40,381 bases of DNA from Microcaldota archaeon (GCA_026413625.1 JAOAKO010000006.1:1-40381), one strand, 5' to 3'; shown: positions 25,176 to 34,657, counted from the first letter of the stretch. Numbers and translations are program-made. The notes: generated from the letters alone by a model not told the origin.

Positions 25176-27842
25176 TCAGTCAGTCTTGCTCACCTTAATT
25201 TTTCCTTTCTGCTTTTCCTTAATGGTTGCTTGGGCGCATGACAGTCTTGCTATCGGAACCCTGTATTGAGAGCAGCTGACATAATCTAATCCTACGCCAT
25301 GGTAAAAGTGTATCGAATTAGGCTCTCCTCCAGTTTCTCCGCAAACTCCTGTCTTTAAGTTCTTTCTTGTTGACCTTCCTAATTTAACAGCCATGTCGAC
25401 AAGCTTTCCTACTCCGTAATCTACTACTTCAAACGGATTGTCTTTGTATATTTCTTTGCTGAGATAGAGCTGCAAGAATTTGGATTCTGCGTCGTCTCTG
25501 CTGAAACCAAGGGTGGTTTGAGTAAGGTCGTTTGTTCCAAAAGAGAAGAACTCCGCTTCCTGCGCGATTTCGTCAGCTGTTAATGCGGCCCTTGGAATTT
25601 CAATCATTGTTCCTATCGTGTAGTTGAGCTTTACTTTTTCTCTCGCCAATATCTCATCAGCTGTCTTCTTTATTATAGGCTTGAGTATTTTCAGTTCATT
25701 CACGTTTCCTATCAGCGGAACCATCACCTCAACAATAGGATTCTTTCCGTCTTTCTTAAGCTTGGCCGCTGCTTCAAAGATTGCTGAAACCTGCATCTCA
25801 TAAATTTCAGGATATGTGATTCCAAGCCTCGAACCCCTGTGCCCGAGCATCGGATTGAATTCTTGAAGCTCTCTCACTTTCTTTAGCAGAATTTGCTTCT
25901 CCTCAATAACTCTCTCATCCACTTTCTTTGAGCTAAGCTCTGCTATCTCTGCGAGGAGTTCCTCCAATTTCGGAAGGAATTCGTGAAGTGGCGGGTCAAG
26001 CAAGCGAACTGTCACAGGCAGCCCGTCCATCGCCAAAAATATTTCATAAAAGTCCTTTACCTGAAATTCCTTAAGCTTTGCAAGCCATTTCTTTCTTTCC
26101 TCTGCAGTCTCTGACAGAATCATTTTCTGCACGATCGGCAATCTTTCAGGATCGTTAAACATTCTTTCAGTTCTGCACAAACCTATTCCCTTTGCGCCGA
26201 ACTTCCTTGCTCCCTTTGCTGCGGAGGGAGTGTCTGCATTCGCTCTAACCTTCATTCTTGCCGCAGAGTCGCACCAGCTTAAGAAAGTGTCGAACTCTCC
26301 AGAAATGGTGGGCTCTATAAGCCTAACCTCCCCTTCTATAACGTTTCCCGTTGAGCCGTCTATTGTTATAATGTCCCCTTCTTTAAACACCTTTCCGTTT
26401 ATTGTCAAAGTCTTCTTATCAAGATCTACCTTTGCAGCCTCGCATCCAACTACAGACGGAAGGCCCAGGCCTCTTGCTACTACCGCGGCATGGCAGGTCA
26501 TTCCTCCTCTGCTTGTTAGGATTCCTTGCGAGGCAATCATCCCATGGATGTCGTCCGGCGTTGTTTCTACTGCAACTAACATTACCTTTTCCTTCTTTCC
26601 AAGCTCTGCAGCCTCATCTGCTGTGAAAACAATCTTGCCTGTTGCAGCGCCAGGACTTGCTGGAAGTCCCTTTGCAATGGGCGATACCTTTACGCTTGGA
26701 TCTATTTGCCTATGCAGAAGCTGATCAATTTGGGATGGGCTAACTCGCATTATTGCTTCTTCTTTATTTATCAATCCCTCTTTAACCATATCAACTGCTA
26801 TCTTAACTGCTGCGGCTGCAGTTCTTTTTCCAGCTCTTGTTTGCAGCATCCATAACTTTCCGTTCTCGATTGTAAACTCCATATCCTGCATTTCCCTATA
26901 ATGTTTCTCTAAAAGCTTTGCAATTCTTTCAAGTTCCTTATATGCCTTAGGCATCTCCCTTTTCATCTTTTCTATTGGCTGTGGAGTTCTTATCCCTGCA
27001 ACTACATCCTCACCCTGCGCGTTTATCAGATACTCTCCATAAAGTTTCTTTTCTCCTGTTGATGGATTCCTTGTAAACGCTACGCCCGTACCGCTATTTT
27101 GGCCTGTGTTTCCAAATACCATCGCCTGGATTACCACTGCGGTGCCCATGTCGTGCGGAATTTTATAGATATTTCTATATGTAATCGCCCTGGGATTGTT
27201 CCATGAGTTGAAGACCGCCTCGACTGCCAACATCAGCTGCTCATGAGGGTCGTCTGGAAATCCTTTTCCTGTTTCTTCGTGAACTAGATGCCTGAATTTT
27301 GATATTATCTCCTTAAGCTCATCCACTGTCAATTCTATGTCCTGTTTCCTTCCATGCTCTTCTTTCACTGAGTCAAATATCTTGTCGAATTTTTCCTTTT
27401 TAATCTCCAATACAACCTCTCCAAACATTTGGATTAATCTCCTGTACGCGTCATATGCGGTTCTTTCATTGGTATTCTTTGCGAAACCAACAACTGTTTT
27501 GTCATTTAAACCGAGATTAAGAATGGTGTCCATCATCCCGGGCATTGAGACTGGAGCGCCGGACCTTACTGAAACAAGCAGTGGATTCTTTTCGTCTCCA
27601 AATTTCTTTCCGACCTGTCTCTCGACATAAGCAAGTGCTTTAAATATCTCAGCTCTTAAATCCTTGGATATCTTCTTTGTCTTCTGATAGATAAGGCATT
27701 GTTCTGTTGTTACAACTATTCCGGGAGGAACCGGCAATCCGATTCTCGTCATTTCAGACAACTCACAACCCTTTCCTCCAAGAATCTGCCTCATCTGGCT
27801 TGAACCTTCCTTAAACTGATATACTGCCTTAGTCTTTGCCAT
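25176..27842 (-). CDS. ppdK: Pyruvate, phosphate dikinase
   Basis: 888 aa; LGGKGCELSEMTRIGLPVPPG, GILTSRGGMTCHAAVVARGLGLPSVVGC (swivelling His), LGHRGSRLGITYPEIYEMQ. Confidence 0.98.
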   Translation of the reverse strand: MAKTKAVYQFKEGSSQMRQILGGKGCELSEMTRIGLPVPPGIVVTTEQCLIYQKTKKISKDLRAEIFKALAYVERQVGKKFGDEKNPLLVSVRSGAPVSMPGMMDTILNLGLNDKTVVGFAKNTNERTAYDAYRRLIQMFGEVVLEIKKEKFDKIFDSVKEEHGRKQDIELTVDELKEIISKFRHLVHEETGKGFPDDPHEQLMLAVEAVFNSWNNPRAITYRNIYKIPHDMGTAVVIQAMVFGNTGQNSGTGVAFTRNPSTGEKKLYGEYLINAQGEDVVAGIRTPQPIEKMKREMPKAYKELERIAKLLEKHYREMQDMEFTIENGKLWMLQTRAGKRTAAAAVKIAVDMVKEGLINKEEAIMRVSPSQIDQLLHRQIDPSVKVSPIAKGLPASPGAATGKIVFTADEAAELGKKEKVMLVAVETTPDDIHGMIASQGILTSRGGMTCHAAVVARGLGLPSVVGCEAAKVDLDKKTLTINGKVFKEGDIITIDGSTGNVIEGEVRLIEPTISGEFDTFLSWCDSAARMKVRANADTPSAAKGARKFGAKGIGLCRTERMFNDPERLPIVQKMILSETAEERKKWLAKLKEFQVKDFYEIFLAMDGLPVTVRLLDPPLHEFLPKLEELLAEIAELSSKKVDERVIEEKQILLKKVRELQEFNPMLGHRGSRLGITYPEIYEMQVSAIFEAAAKLKKDGKNPIVEVMVPLIGNVNELKILKPIIKKTADEILAREKVKLNYTIGTMIEIPRAALTADEIAQEAEFFSFGTNDLTQTTLGFSRDDAESKFLQLYLSKEIYKDNPFEVVDYGVGKLVDMAVKLGRSTRKNLKTGVCGETGGEPNSIHFYHGVGLDYVSCSQYRVPIARLSCAQATIKEKQKGKIKVSKTD

Positions 27843-27965
27843 GTTTAACCCTCCTTAATTAGTATTTTAAAATAAGTAATAATTAATAAATAGAAAGAAA
27901 TATAAAGCTTGAATGATTGTAATTCTATAAATAGTGTCATGTTTAATTAGGCAAGCTGTGGTTTT

Positions 27966-28415
27966 ATGGAAAAATTTAGATTCATGGATGAGCCTGGCAG
28001 ATCTCCAGAAAGCGGCAAGTTCGGTTCCCCAATGCAAGACAAACTCGAAATAGTTGACTTTCTTCCTTTGATAAGAAAATTAGAAGAGAATAAAGGAAAG
28101 ATTAACAAGGACGAGAGATTAGAGAACGGAATAATTGCGGAAAAAGCCATAAACATACTCGTAGACAGGGGAGCGAGATGGTGCGTAAAAAACTCCTATA
28201 TGGTATGGAATCCATATCTTCAAATAATCAGGAAAAAAATAGTTCACAAAAATGAAAAGATAACAATAGAAGACATGGCTCTGATTAAGACAATAAATGC
28301 AGTATTGAATCCGCATAAGATAAACGAAACATTCAGCAGAAATCACAACATGTCACCGCATGAAACATATAAATTCTATTTGAATGACCTTAAAGCAAAA
28401 AATCCAAAATGGTAA
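27966..28415 (+). CDS. Hypothetical protein, no recognised family
   Basis: 149-aa ORF with its own A/T-rich upstream region, divergent from ppdK. Confidence 0.6.
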   Translation: MEKFRFMDEPGRSPESGKFGSPMQDKLEIVDFLPLIRKLEENKGKINKDERLENGIIAEKAINILVDRGARWCVKNSYMVWNPYLQIIRKKIVHKNEKITIEDMALIKTINAVLNPHKINETFSRNHNMSPHETYKFYLNDLKAKNPKW

Positions 28416-28459
28416 GATAAAACTGCAGATTTAAAATAATTCACACTAAATCTTATTTT

Positions 28460-29017
28460 ATGAGATATGAACGGGCGGCCGACTTAGAAGAAAAAATAAG
28501 GGACATTGTTAAAACGCTGGGAATAACACATGTCAATCTTGAAAGAATAGCATGTTTCAGAAGCTATGGAACAAATTCAAGAAGAGTTGTTGCCAGATGC
28601 CATGGATTGCCTAAGGTAATGCAGCTCGGAATGAATACCGATGCTTTTTATGTCATTGAAGTCTTAACTGAGCGCTTTGAAAGAATGAGCGAGGAGGAGC
28701 AAACCAAAGTGCTGATCCACGAACTTCTCCATATACCCAAGTCTTTTGGCGGAGGATTCAGGCAGCACGATTATGTAAACAGAAAAACTGTCGACAAAAT
28801 TTATTCTGAATACAAATTAAGAAAGGAAAGGGATGGGCTAGCAAGCGAATCTCTTGACAGGCTAAGCGAATTGGAAATAGAAAGAATAAAACTGATTAGC
28901 GATGAAAGTAACGAAATAGAGCGCGTCAACAAAGAAGAAAGAAAGGATTGGCTGGCTGAGAAACTGAATAAATTCTTTATGAACAAAAAAGCCGAATACG
29001 AAAAACGGCAAAGGTGA
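28460..29017 (+). CDS. Predicted HExxH metallopeptidase (putative phage/archaeal metallopeptidase type)
   Basis: SEEEQTKVLIHELLHIPKSFGGGFRQHDYVNRKTVDKIY: HELLH plus downstream conserved G and H. Confidence 0.8.
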   Translation: MRYERAADLEEKIRDIVKTLGITHVNLERIACFRSYGTNSRRVVARCHGLPKVMQLGMNTDAFYVIEVLTERFERMSEEEQTKVLIHELLHIPKSFGGGFRQHDYVNRKTVDKIYSEYKLRKERDGLASESLDRLSELEIERIKLISDESNEIERVNKEERKDWLAEKLNKFFMNKKAEYEKRQR

Positions 29018-29469
29018 ATAATATGGACAATAAGACTATAGCAATCTTAATTGCATTAAGCGGTGCAATCGGCGCAGTAACCAGTTTTGGCTTAATGTAT
29101 CTCATCCCAATTTCTTGCCCTTCTGTAATGGAATGGTATCACCAGGCGTTGATCTTCCTGATTCCTATCTTTTTAATTATATTTAGTCTTGGCGTATACA
29201 TTTTCTTCAAGCCTGAAACAATAAAGATAAAAAGAGTCATAAAGACAGGACGGATAGAAAAGATATTAACCCCTGAAGAAATAAAAATTATAGAATACCT
29301 TAAAGGAAAAGAATCTCCGACACAAGCGGACATAAGAAAAGACCTGAACGTTCCAAGGGCAACGCTTTCTGTGCTGCTTAGCAGAATGGAAAAAAGAAAT
29401 ATAATAAAAAGGGAAAAGATCGGAAAGAAAAACTATGTCAAACTTATTTTTGGTATTAGCCGTAAATAA
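29014..29469 (+). CDS. Membrane-anchored winged-HTH regulator
   Basis: Two N-terminal TM segments, then LTPEEIKIIEYLKGKESPTQADIRKDLNVPRATLSVLLSRMEKRNIIKREKIGKKNYVKL (MarR/TrmB-type wHTH). Overlaps the upstream stop codon. Confidence 0.82.
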   Translation: MNNMDNKTIAILIALSGAIGAVTSFGLMYLIPISCPSVMEWYHQALIFLIPIFLIIFSLGVYIFFKPETIKIKRVIKTGRIEKILTPEEIKIIEYLKGKESPTQADIRKDLNVPRATLSVLLSRMEKRNIIKREKIGKKNYVKLIFGISRK

Positions 29470-29472
29470 AAT

Positions 29473-29519
29473 GAACGAATCGGAACAAACGATCGTTCAT
29501 GATCGTTCAGAAATTGTTC
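29473..29519. promoter_or_regulatory. Operator-like cluster of five phased GAAC/GTTC half-sites
   Basis: GAAC at 29473 and 29483; GTTC at 29495, 29505 and 29516 (spacing 10, 12, 10, 11 bp). AACGATCGTT palindrome at 29488-29497 and GATCGTTC direct repeats at 29491 and 29501. Confidence 0.6.
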
Positions 29520-29530
29520 GGACAATAATG

Positions 29531-29540
29531 TATAAATTAA
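29531..29540 (+). promoter_or_regulatory. Putative TATA box of the copper/thiol island
   Basis: TATAAATTAA 20 bp before ATG 29560, consistent with a near-leaderless transcript. Confidence 0.55.
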
Positions 29541-29559
29541 TTAATATGCATATACTTGC

Positions 29560-30810
29560 ATGAAAAAAATAGAACCTGAACACCAAACCGCAGATGAGTG
29601 TTATAAAACAGATAAAAACAGTCCGAATAAGAGCCATAAAAATGAAGATACAACAGCAAAACCCGATACTGAAATTATAGGCAAAATGAAAAAAATTGCA
29701 TTCTGGGGTTTTGTTTTTATTGGATTATATCTGATTATTAGCAACTTGCCGATATTTGCTCCCAAAGAAATTGATCCGAAGGCGGGATTGCTGATAGTAT
29801 TTTTCGTAGGATTTCTGACCAGCTTTCATTGCATAGGAATGTGCAGCGGATTAATCCTTGCATATTCGACCAATAATGAAGACAAAGGACTTAAGCCCCA
29901 TGCATGCTACAACTTAGGAAGGGTAGTTTCCTATACTGCATTAGGAGTTCTCTTGGGATTCATCGGCTCGGTTATTGCAATCACGGATCAGATACGAGGT
30001 TTTATCTCGCTCCTAGCTGGAATTTTCTTATTTTTATATGGATTAAGCATATTCTATCCAAAACTAAGAAAGTACACAATAATCCCTTCATTTAATATAT
30101 CACATAAGATTACAAAAAATCCCACCCTTATCGGACTGCTAAACGGATTTATGCCTTGCGGACCCCTACAAGCTATGCTGATATACTCTGCTGGAACTGG
30201 CAGCCCAATTCAGGGCGGTCTTACTATGCTTGCATTCGCTTTGGGTACTGTTCCTTTGATGTTCTTGGCTGGAGCGACTTTTACTAGAATAAATATGAAA
30301 TTGGCTTCAAACGCCACAAAATTTGCAAGCCTTCTTATGATAGTTCTCGGAATAATAATGCTGCAAAGGAGCGCTTTGTTGCTTGGCTTGCAGCTCCCCA
30401 TAGTCAACAACTATTCCTTTCTACAATCAGTTCACCAATCCGACTCATTCAAAGATGGGTATCAAACAATTTATATGAATATTACAAAGTATGGGTGGGA
30501 GCCAAGTACATTGCTTGTTGTAAAGGGCGTACCTGTTCGCTGGGTTGTAACTGCAAACGAATTGAATTATTGCAACAAAGGAATTAAAGTGCCAAAATTA
30601 GGAATAAGCTATACATTTAGCGCAAACGGAGAGCAAAAAATATTTGAATTCACTCCAAATGAAACTGGCACAATTTATTTCACCTGCTGGATGGGGATGA
30701 TACCTGGTGAAATCAAAGTTGTAGAGTCTGTCAGTGACCTAAATAAAACAAATACAACTGCAGCTCGTGGGACAAGCGGATGCGGATGCGGCGGCGGATG
30801 CCACATCTAG
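29560..30810 (+). CDS. TauE/SafE-like (DsbD_2/UreH-type) membrane protein fused to a cupredoxin domain with a Cys/His tail
   Basis: FFVGFLTSFHCIGMCSGLILAYS..., NPTLIGLLNGFMPCGPLQAMLIYSAGTGS...; C-term MNITKYGWEPSTLLVVKGVPVRWVVTANELNYCNKGIKVPKLG...FTPNETGTIYFTCWMGMIPGEIKVV; terminal GCGCGGGCHI. Confidence 0.9.
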   Translation: MKKIEPEHQTADECYKTDKNSPNKSHKNEDTTAKPDTEIIGKMKKIAFWGFVFIGLYLIISNLPIFAPKEIDPKAGLLIVFFVGFLTSFHCIGMCSGLILAYSTNNEDKGLKPHACYNLGRVVSYTALGVLLGFIGSVIAITDQIRGFISLLAGIFLFLYGLSIFYPKLRKYTIIPSFNISHKITKNPTLIGLLNGFMPCGPLQAMLIYSAGTGSPIQGGLTMLAFALGTVPLMFLAGATFTRINMKLASNATKFASLLMIVLGIIMLQRSALLLGLQLPIVNNYSFLQSVHQSDSFKDGYQTIYMNITKYGWEPSTLLVVKGVPVRWVVTANELNYCNKGIKVPKLGISYTFSANGEQKIFEFTPNETGTIYFTCWMGMIPGEIKVVESVSDLNKTNTTAARGTSGCGCGGGCHI

Positions 30811-30821
30811 AATGAGGGGTA

Positions 30822-31085
30822 GTGATGAGATCGGTGCTGAAAGTGAAAATGCATTGCATTGGATGCGAAAAGACTTTAGAAAACGAAATATCCAGACTGG
30901 ATGGAGTGAAAAATGTAAAGGCGAATTATGTTGAAAACCAAGTTATAGTAGACTTCAATGAAAGATTAATCAATTTGAATAAAATAAAAGAAAAATTAGA
31001 AGAAATTGGATACGAAACGGATGCTAAGAAAAATCTGACAGAGAACAATAAGAAAAAAACAATATTTGATATTTTTAAGAGATGA
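30822..31085 (+). CDS. HMA-domain copper chaperone-like protein
   Basis: LKVKMHCIGCEKTLENEISRLDGVKNVKANYVENQVIVDF: MHCxxC metal-binding motif. Confidence 0.93.
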   Translation: MMRSVLKVKMHCIGCEKTLENEISRLDGVKNVKANYVENQVIVDFNERLINLNKIKEKLEEIGYETDAKKNLTENNKKKTIFDIFKR

Positions 31086-31100
31086 CGACAAGGTGAGATC

Positions 31101-31916
31101 ATGGAATCTGGAATAGATAAAATGAATGAACATAAGGATGAAGGAGGAAAGACGGGAAAATTTGGTGCAAACATTTCTCTGATTTTATTCTTTATTTTTG
31201 GGATAGCAATCGTTGGCACATTGTATATGAATTATGACTTGAGCAAAAAAGTCAGTTCACTAAGCAGCGAGATAACTGCATTGAAGAATGAAACAACTTA
31301 CTTGAAGAATTCGTTGACGACAAGCCCGATAGATTTAAATAAGAAAATAAACGATTCGAATGTTAGCTCAAAATTAGTAATGTTTGGAAACTATACTTTT
31401 GATTTAACTGGACTGGAACCCCGTGGAAATCCTGATGCTCCGATAACCATAATCGAATACAGCGATTTTCAATGCCCATTCTGTAGCAAAGTTCAACCCA
31501 CAATTGAACAAATATTGAAAGACTATGATGGCAAAGTTAAAATTTATTATGAACAATTCCCTCTGACACAAATTCACCCTAATGCCCAAAAGGCAGCAGA
31601 GGCGTCTTTATTAGCTGCAGAACAAGGTAAATTCTGGGAATATCATGATATACTATTCAAGAACCAAGATAAACTAGACGTTAAATATCTAAAGGAATAT
31701 GCTTCACAATTGGGTTTGGATGCTGAGAAATTTAACTACGGGTTGGATTCTGGAATTAAGGCGCAGACAGTAAATAAAAACCTGCAAGAAGGAATAAAAA
31801 ACGGCGTACAGGGAACGCCTACATTCTTTATCAACGGCCATATCTTAACTGGTGCACAACCCTACTCCGTATTCAAGCAAATAATAGATTCAGAATTAAA
31901 TAGATTAGAACAGTGA
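31101..31916 (+). CDS. Membrane-anchored DsbA-like thioredoxin-fold oxidoreductase
   Basis: N-terminal TM; DAPITIIEYSDFQCPFCSKVQPTIEQ...GVQGTPTFFINGHILTGAQPY (CPFC active site, cis-Pro GTPTFF). Confidence 0.95.
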   Translation: MESGIDKMNEHKDEGGKTGKFGANISLILFFIFGIAIVGTLYMNYDLSKKVSSLSSEITALKNETTYLKNSLTTSPIDLNKKINDSNVSSKLVMFGNYTFDLTGLEPRGNPDAPITIIEYSDFQCPFCSKVQPTIEQILKDYDGKVKIYYEQFPLTQIHPNAQKAAEASLLAAEQGKFWEYHDILFKNQDKLDVKYLKEYASQLGLDAEKFNYGLDSGIKAQTVNKNLQEGIKNGVQGTPTFFINGHILTGAQPYSVFKQIIDSELNRLEQ

Positions 31917-31965
31917 TATTAATGTATTTAAAAGATTAATTATAATAAGACTTTAAGGGTTGTCT

Positions 31966-34146
31966 ATGAAAAAAATAACATTTGTGATAAGCGGAATGCA
32001 TTGTGTGAATTGCGCAAGAACAATAGAAAGGAATGTTAAAAGGCTGAAAGGAATCAAGAACGCAACTGTTAACTTCGCATCCGACACGGCATATGTTGAA
32101 TTTGACGATACGAAAGCTACAGTTGAGGAGATAAGGGAAATGGTTTCAGATGCTGGATACAGCGCGAAAGAAGTAAAATCTGCGATGGAAATAAGCGATA
32201 TAATAACTTCAACTAAAGAAAAAGAAATAGGGGAGTTAAGAAACAAGTTAATAATCAGTATAATACTAAGCATCCCGATTGCAGCATTAAGCATGTGGAC
32301 AGATCTTCAAATAGAAAACAAAAAAATGCTGATGTTTTTGCTTGCTACTCCGGTCCAGCTATGGATAGGTTGGATATTCTATAAGGGCACGTATGCCGCA
32401 TTAAGAAATAGAACCGCAAACATGGATACGCTGATCGCGATAGGCACCTCCGCAGCTTATCTCTACAGCATTGCCAACACTTTCTTTCTTGAAGGGGAGG
32501 TGTTTTATGAAACATCGGCATTGCTAATCACGTTTGTTCTCTTAGGCAAATATCTGGAAAAAATGACAAAGGGAAAGGCTGGAGAGGCGATTAAAAAGCT
32601 GATTGAAATAAGACCTAAAACTGCAATGATCTTGAGGAATGGAAGGGAAATCGAAGTTTCTATAGAAAAAGTTAGAGTTGGAGATATTGTTGTCATACGT
32701 CCTGGAGAAAGAATTCCAGTGGATGGGGTTGTCATAAAAGGATACTCTTCTGTTGATGAAAGTATGATAACGGGGGAGAGCATTCCTGCAGAGAAAAGCA
32801 AGGGCTCAAAAGTGATTGGCGGAACTATTAATAAGCACGGCAGTTTGATTATAAAAGCAACAAAAGTCGGAGAGGACTCAGTATTATCAAGGATAATTTC
32901 ATTCATAAAAGAAGCTCAGCTTACGAAAGCAGAAATAGAAACATTTGCGGACAGGGTGTCATCGTATTTCGTACCTGCAGTTGTTACATTTTCCGCAATA
33001 ACCTTTGTTACATGGTACTTCCTATTTAATGCTGGACTTACCTTCAGCCTTATGACTGCGGTTGCTGTTCTTGTGATCGCGTGCCCTTGCGCTTTAGGGC
33101 TTGCTACTCCGACAGCGGTAATGGTAGGAGTTGGAAAGGGAGCGGAAAAAGGAATCTTAATAAGAGGCGGGGAGGCTCTAGAAAAGATTGAAAGGGTTAC
33201 GACGATCGTATTTGACAAGACTGGAACCCTGACGGAAGGAAAGCCGAGGGTTACAGATGTTATCACTGAAGAAAAAGCAGGGATGAATGAAAAAGAACTG
33301 ATAAAATATGCAGCTATTGCGGAAAAAAGGTCTGAACATCCGCTCGCAGATGCGATATTGGAATATGCAAGGAATAAAAAAATAAAAGTGTCAGATCCGG
33401 ACAAATTTGAAACCTTTCCAGGGGGAGGAATAAAAGCAGTCCATTCAAATAAGGAAATAATTTTAGGGAACACAAGATTTATAGAAAAGCAAGGAATCAG
33501 ATACAAAAGGAAGACGGTAGAGGATTTAGAGAAGCTCGGTAGGACGGTAGCTATAATCGCAGTTAACAAAAATGTAATTGGATATGTTGGAATATCTGAT
33601 AAATTAAGGACAGAAGCAAAACAAGTTGTATCCGAACTTAAAGGAATGCGCAAAAGAGTTGTTCTGCTGACTGGTGACAACAAGAGAACGGCCATGGCAA
33701 TAGCAAAGGAGGCGGGAATAGACGATGTAATATCGGAGGTAGGTCCGGAGGAAAAGGCAAGCGTAATAAAGAAACTTCAAGACGAAGGAGAGTTTGTAGC
33801 AATGGTAGGGGATGGAATAAACGATGCTCCTGCATTAGCGAAAGCAAACGTCGCAATTGTAATGGGAAGCGGAAGCGATATTGCTATTGAGACCGGCGAG
33901 ATAATACTTATGAGAAGCAAGCCGAGCGACATATTGACGGCATTTAAGCTTAGCAAAGCAACAATTAATAAAATAAGGCAAAATATGTTCTGGGCATTGA
34001 TTTATAATGTACTTGGAATACCGATCGCTGCAGGTGTTCTTGTTTCATACGGAATAACATTAAAGCCGGAAATTGCTGGATTAGCCATGGCATTAAGCTC
34101 AGTGTCGGTCGTTACAAATTCATTGCTGCTCAGAACTTTCAGATAA
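31966..34146 (+). CDS. copA: P1B-type Cu+ transporting ATPase (start revised to ATG 31966)
   Basis: ISGMHCVNCARTIE, MITGESIPAEK, CPCALGLATP, DKTGTLTEG, SEHPLADAI, GDGINDAPALAKANVAIVMGSG: all motifs intact. Confidence 0.97.
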   Translation: MKKITFVISGMHCVNCARTIERNVKRLKGIKNATVNFASDTAYVEFDDTKATVEEIREMVSDAGYSAKEVKSAMEISDIITSTKEKEIGELRNKLIISIILSIPIAALSMWTDLQIENKKMLMFLLATPVQLWIGWIFYKGTYAALRNRTANMDTLIAIGTSAAYLYSIANTFFLEGEVFYETSALLITFVLLGKYLEKMTKGKAGEAIKKLIEIRPKTAMILRNGREIEVSIEKVRVGDIVVIRPGERIPVDGVVIKGYSSVDESMITGESIPAEKSKGSKVIGGTINKHGSLIIKATKVGEDSVLSRIISFIKEAQLTKAEIETFADRVSSYFVPAVVTFSAITFVTWYFLFNAGLTFSLMTAVAVLVIACPCALGLATPTAVMVGVGKGAEKGILIRGGEALEKIERVTTIVFDKTGTLTEGKPRVTDVITEEKAGMNEKELIKYAAIAEKRSEHPLADAILEYARNKKIKVSDPDKFETFPGGGIKAVHSNKEIILGNTRFIEKQGIRYKRKTVEDLEKLGRTVAIIAVNKNVIGYVGISDKLRTEAKQVVSELKGMRKRVVLLTGDNKRTAMAIAKEAGIDDVISEVGPEEKASVIKKLQDEGEFVAMVGDGINDAPALAKANVAIVMGSGSDIAIETGEIILMRSKPSDILTAFKLSKATINKIRQNMFWALIYNVLGIPIAAGVLVSYGITLKPEIAGLAMALSSVSVVTNSLLLRTFR

Positions 34147-34162
34147 ATGGTCTTAAAACATA

Positions 34163-34657
34163 TTATTGGCTTGAGCTCCATATTGTGACTGAAAGATTTT
34201 GCAGCTGATCTTTATAAATCACTGGCCGCACAATAGTTACCTTTGATAGAACGGTCCCTGTTGGGGCGCTACCTATCGCCACATCAGCGATTGTGATGAA
34301 AAATTCATAAGGTCCTATTCCTAATCTCTCTTTAACAGTTTGATAACTCGTATAAGAAAGAATTGATAGATTTGAAACTTTTGCCTCACTGATTCTGATT
34401 GTATTGTGATGCTCGGCTAATCCAATTTGATTAAAGTTTGTTGCATTCCAATCCAACGGGTAACCTGGAGTTAGAAGCATGCTTGAAACGCTTAAGGCAA
34501 TTCTTGAAGCGTCGTCTATTCTAACCGAAACTGTTGTTCTCAATGAATTCCAATAATTGTAAAGCAGAGTGAGAAGTAGAATAAATAGTATTCCTGCAAC
34601 TATCGCATCGTATGAAAAGAACTGTCCTTTTAATTCTGAATTGCGATTAGCCGTCAT
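34163..34657 (-). CDS. Prepilin-like protein (KGQFFSYDA N-terminus)
   Basis: SELKGQFFSYDAIVAGILFILLLTLLYNYW: basic, G-Q/F[ST]xDA, hydrophobic helix, extracytoplasmic beta-rich remainder. Confidence 0.75.
   Translation of the reverse strand: MTANRNSELKGQFFSYDAIVAGILFILLLTLLYNYWNSLRTTVSVRIDDASRIALSVSSMLLTPGYPLDWNATNFNQIGLAEHHNTIRISEAKVSNLSILSYTSYQTVKERLGIGPYEFFITIADVAIGSAPTGTVLSKVTIVRPVIYKDQLQNLSVTIWSSSQ

Noticed and set aside
29471-29520. CRISPR or mobile-element terminal repeat interpretation of the GAAC/GTTC array
   Set aside because: Repeat units are too short, no spacers, and the position relative to a TATA box fits an operator.
32916-33695. 259-aa antisense ORF in copA
   Set aside because: Shadow of an intact CopA frame.
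31966-34146. CopA as a second degenerate P-type ATPase
   Set aside because: All catalytic motifs (TGES, CPC, DKTGT, HP, GDGxND) are intact, so it serves as an internal control for the degenerate one.
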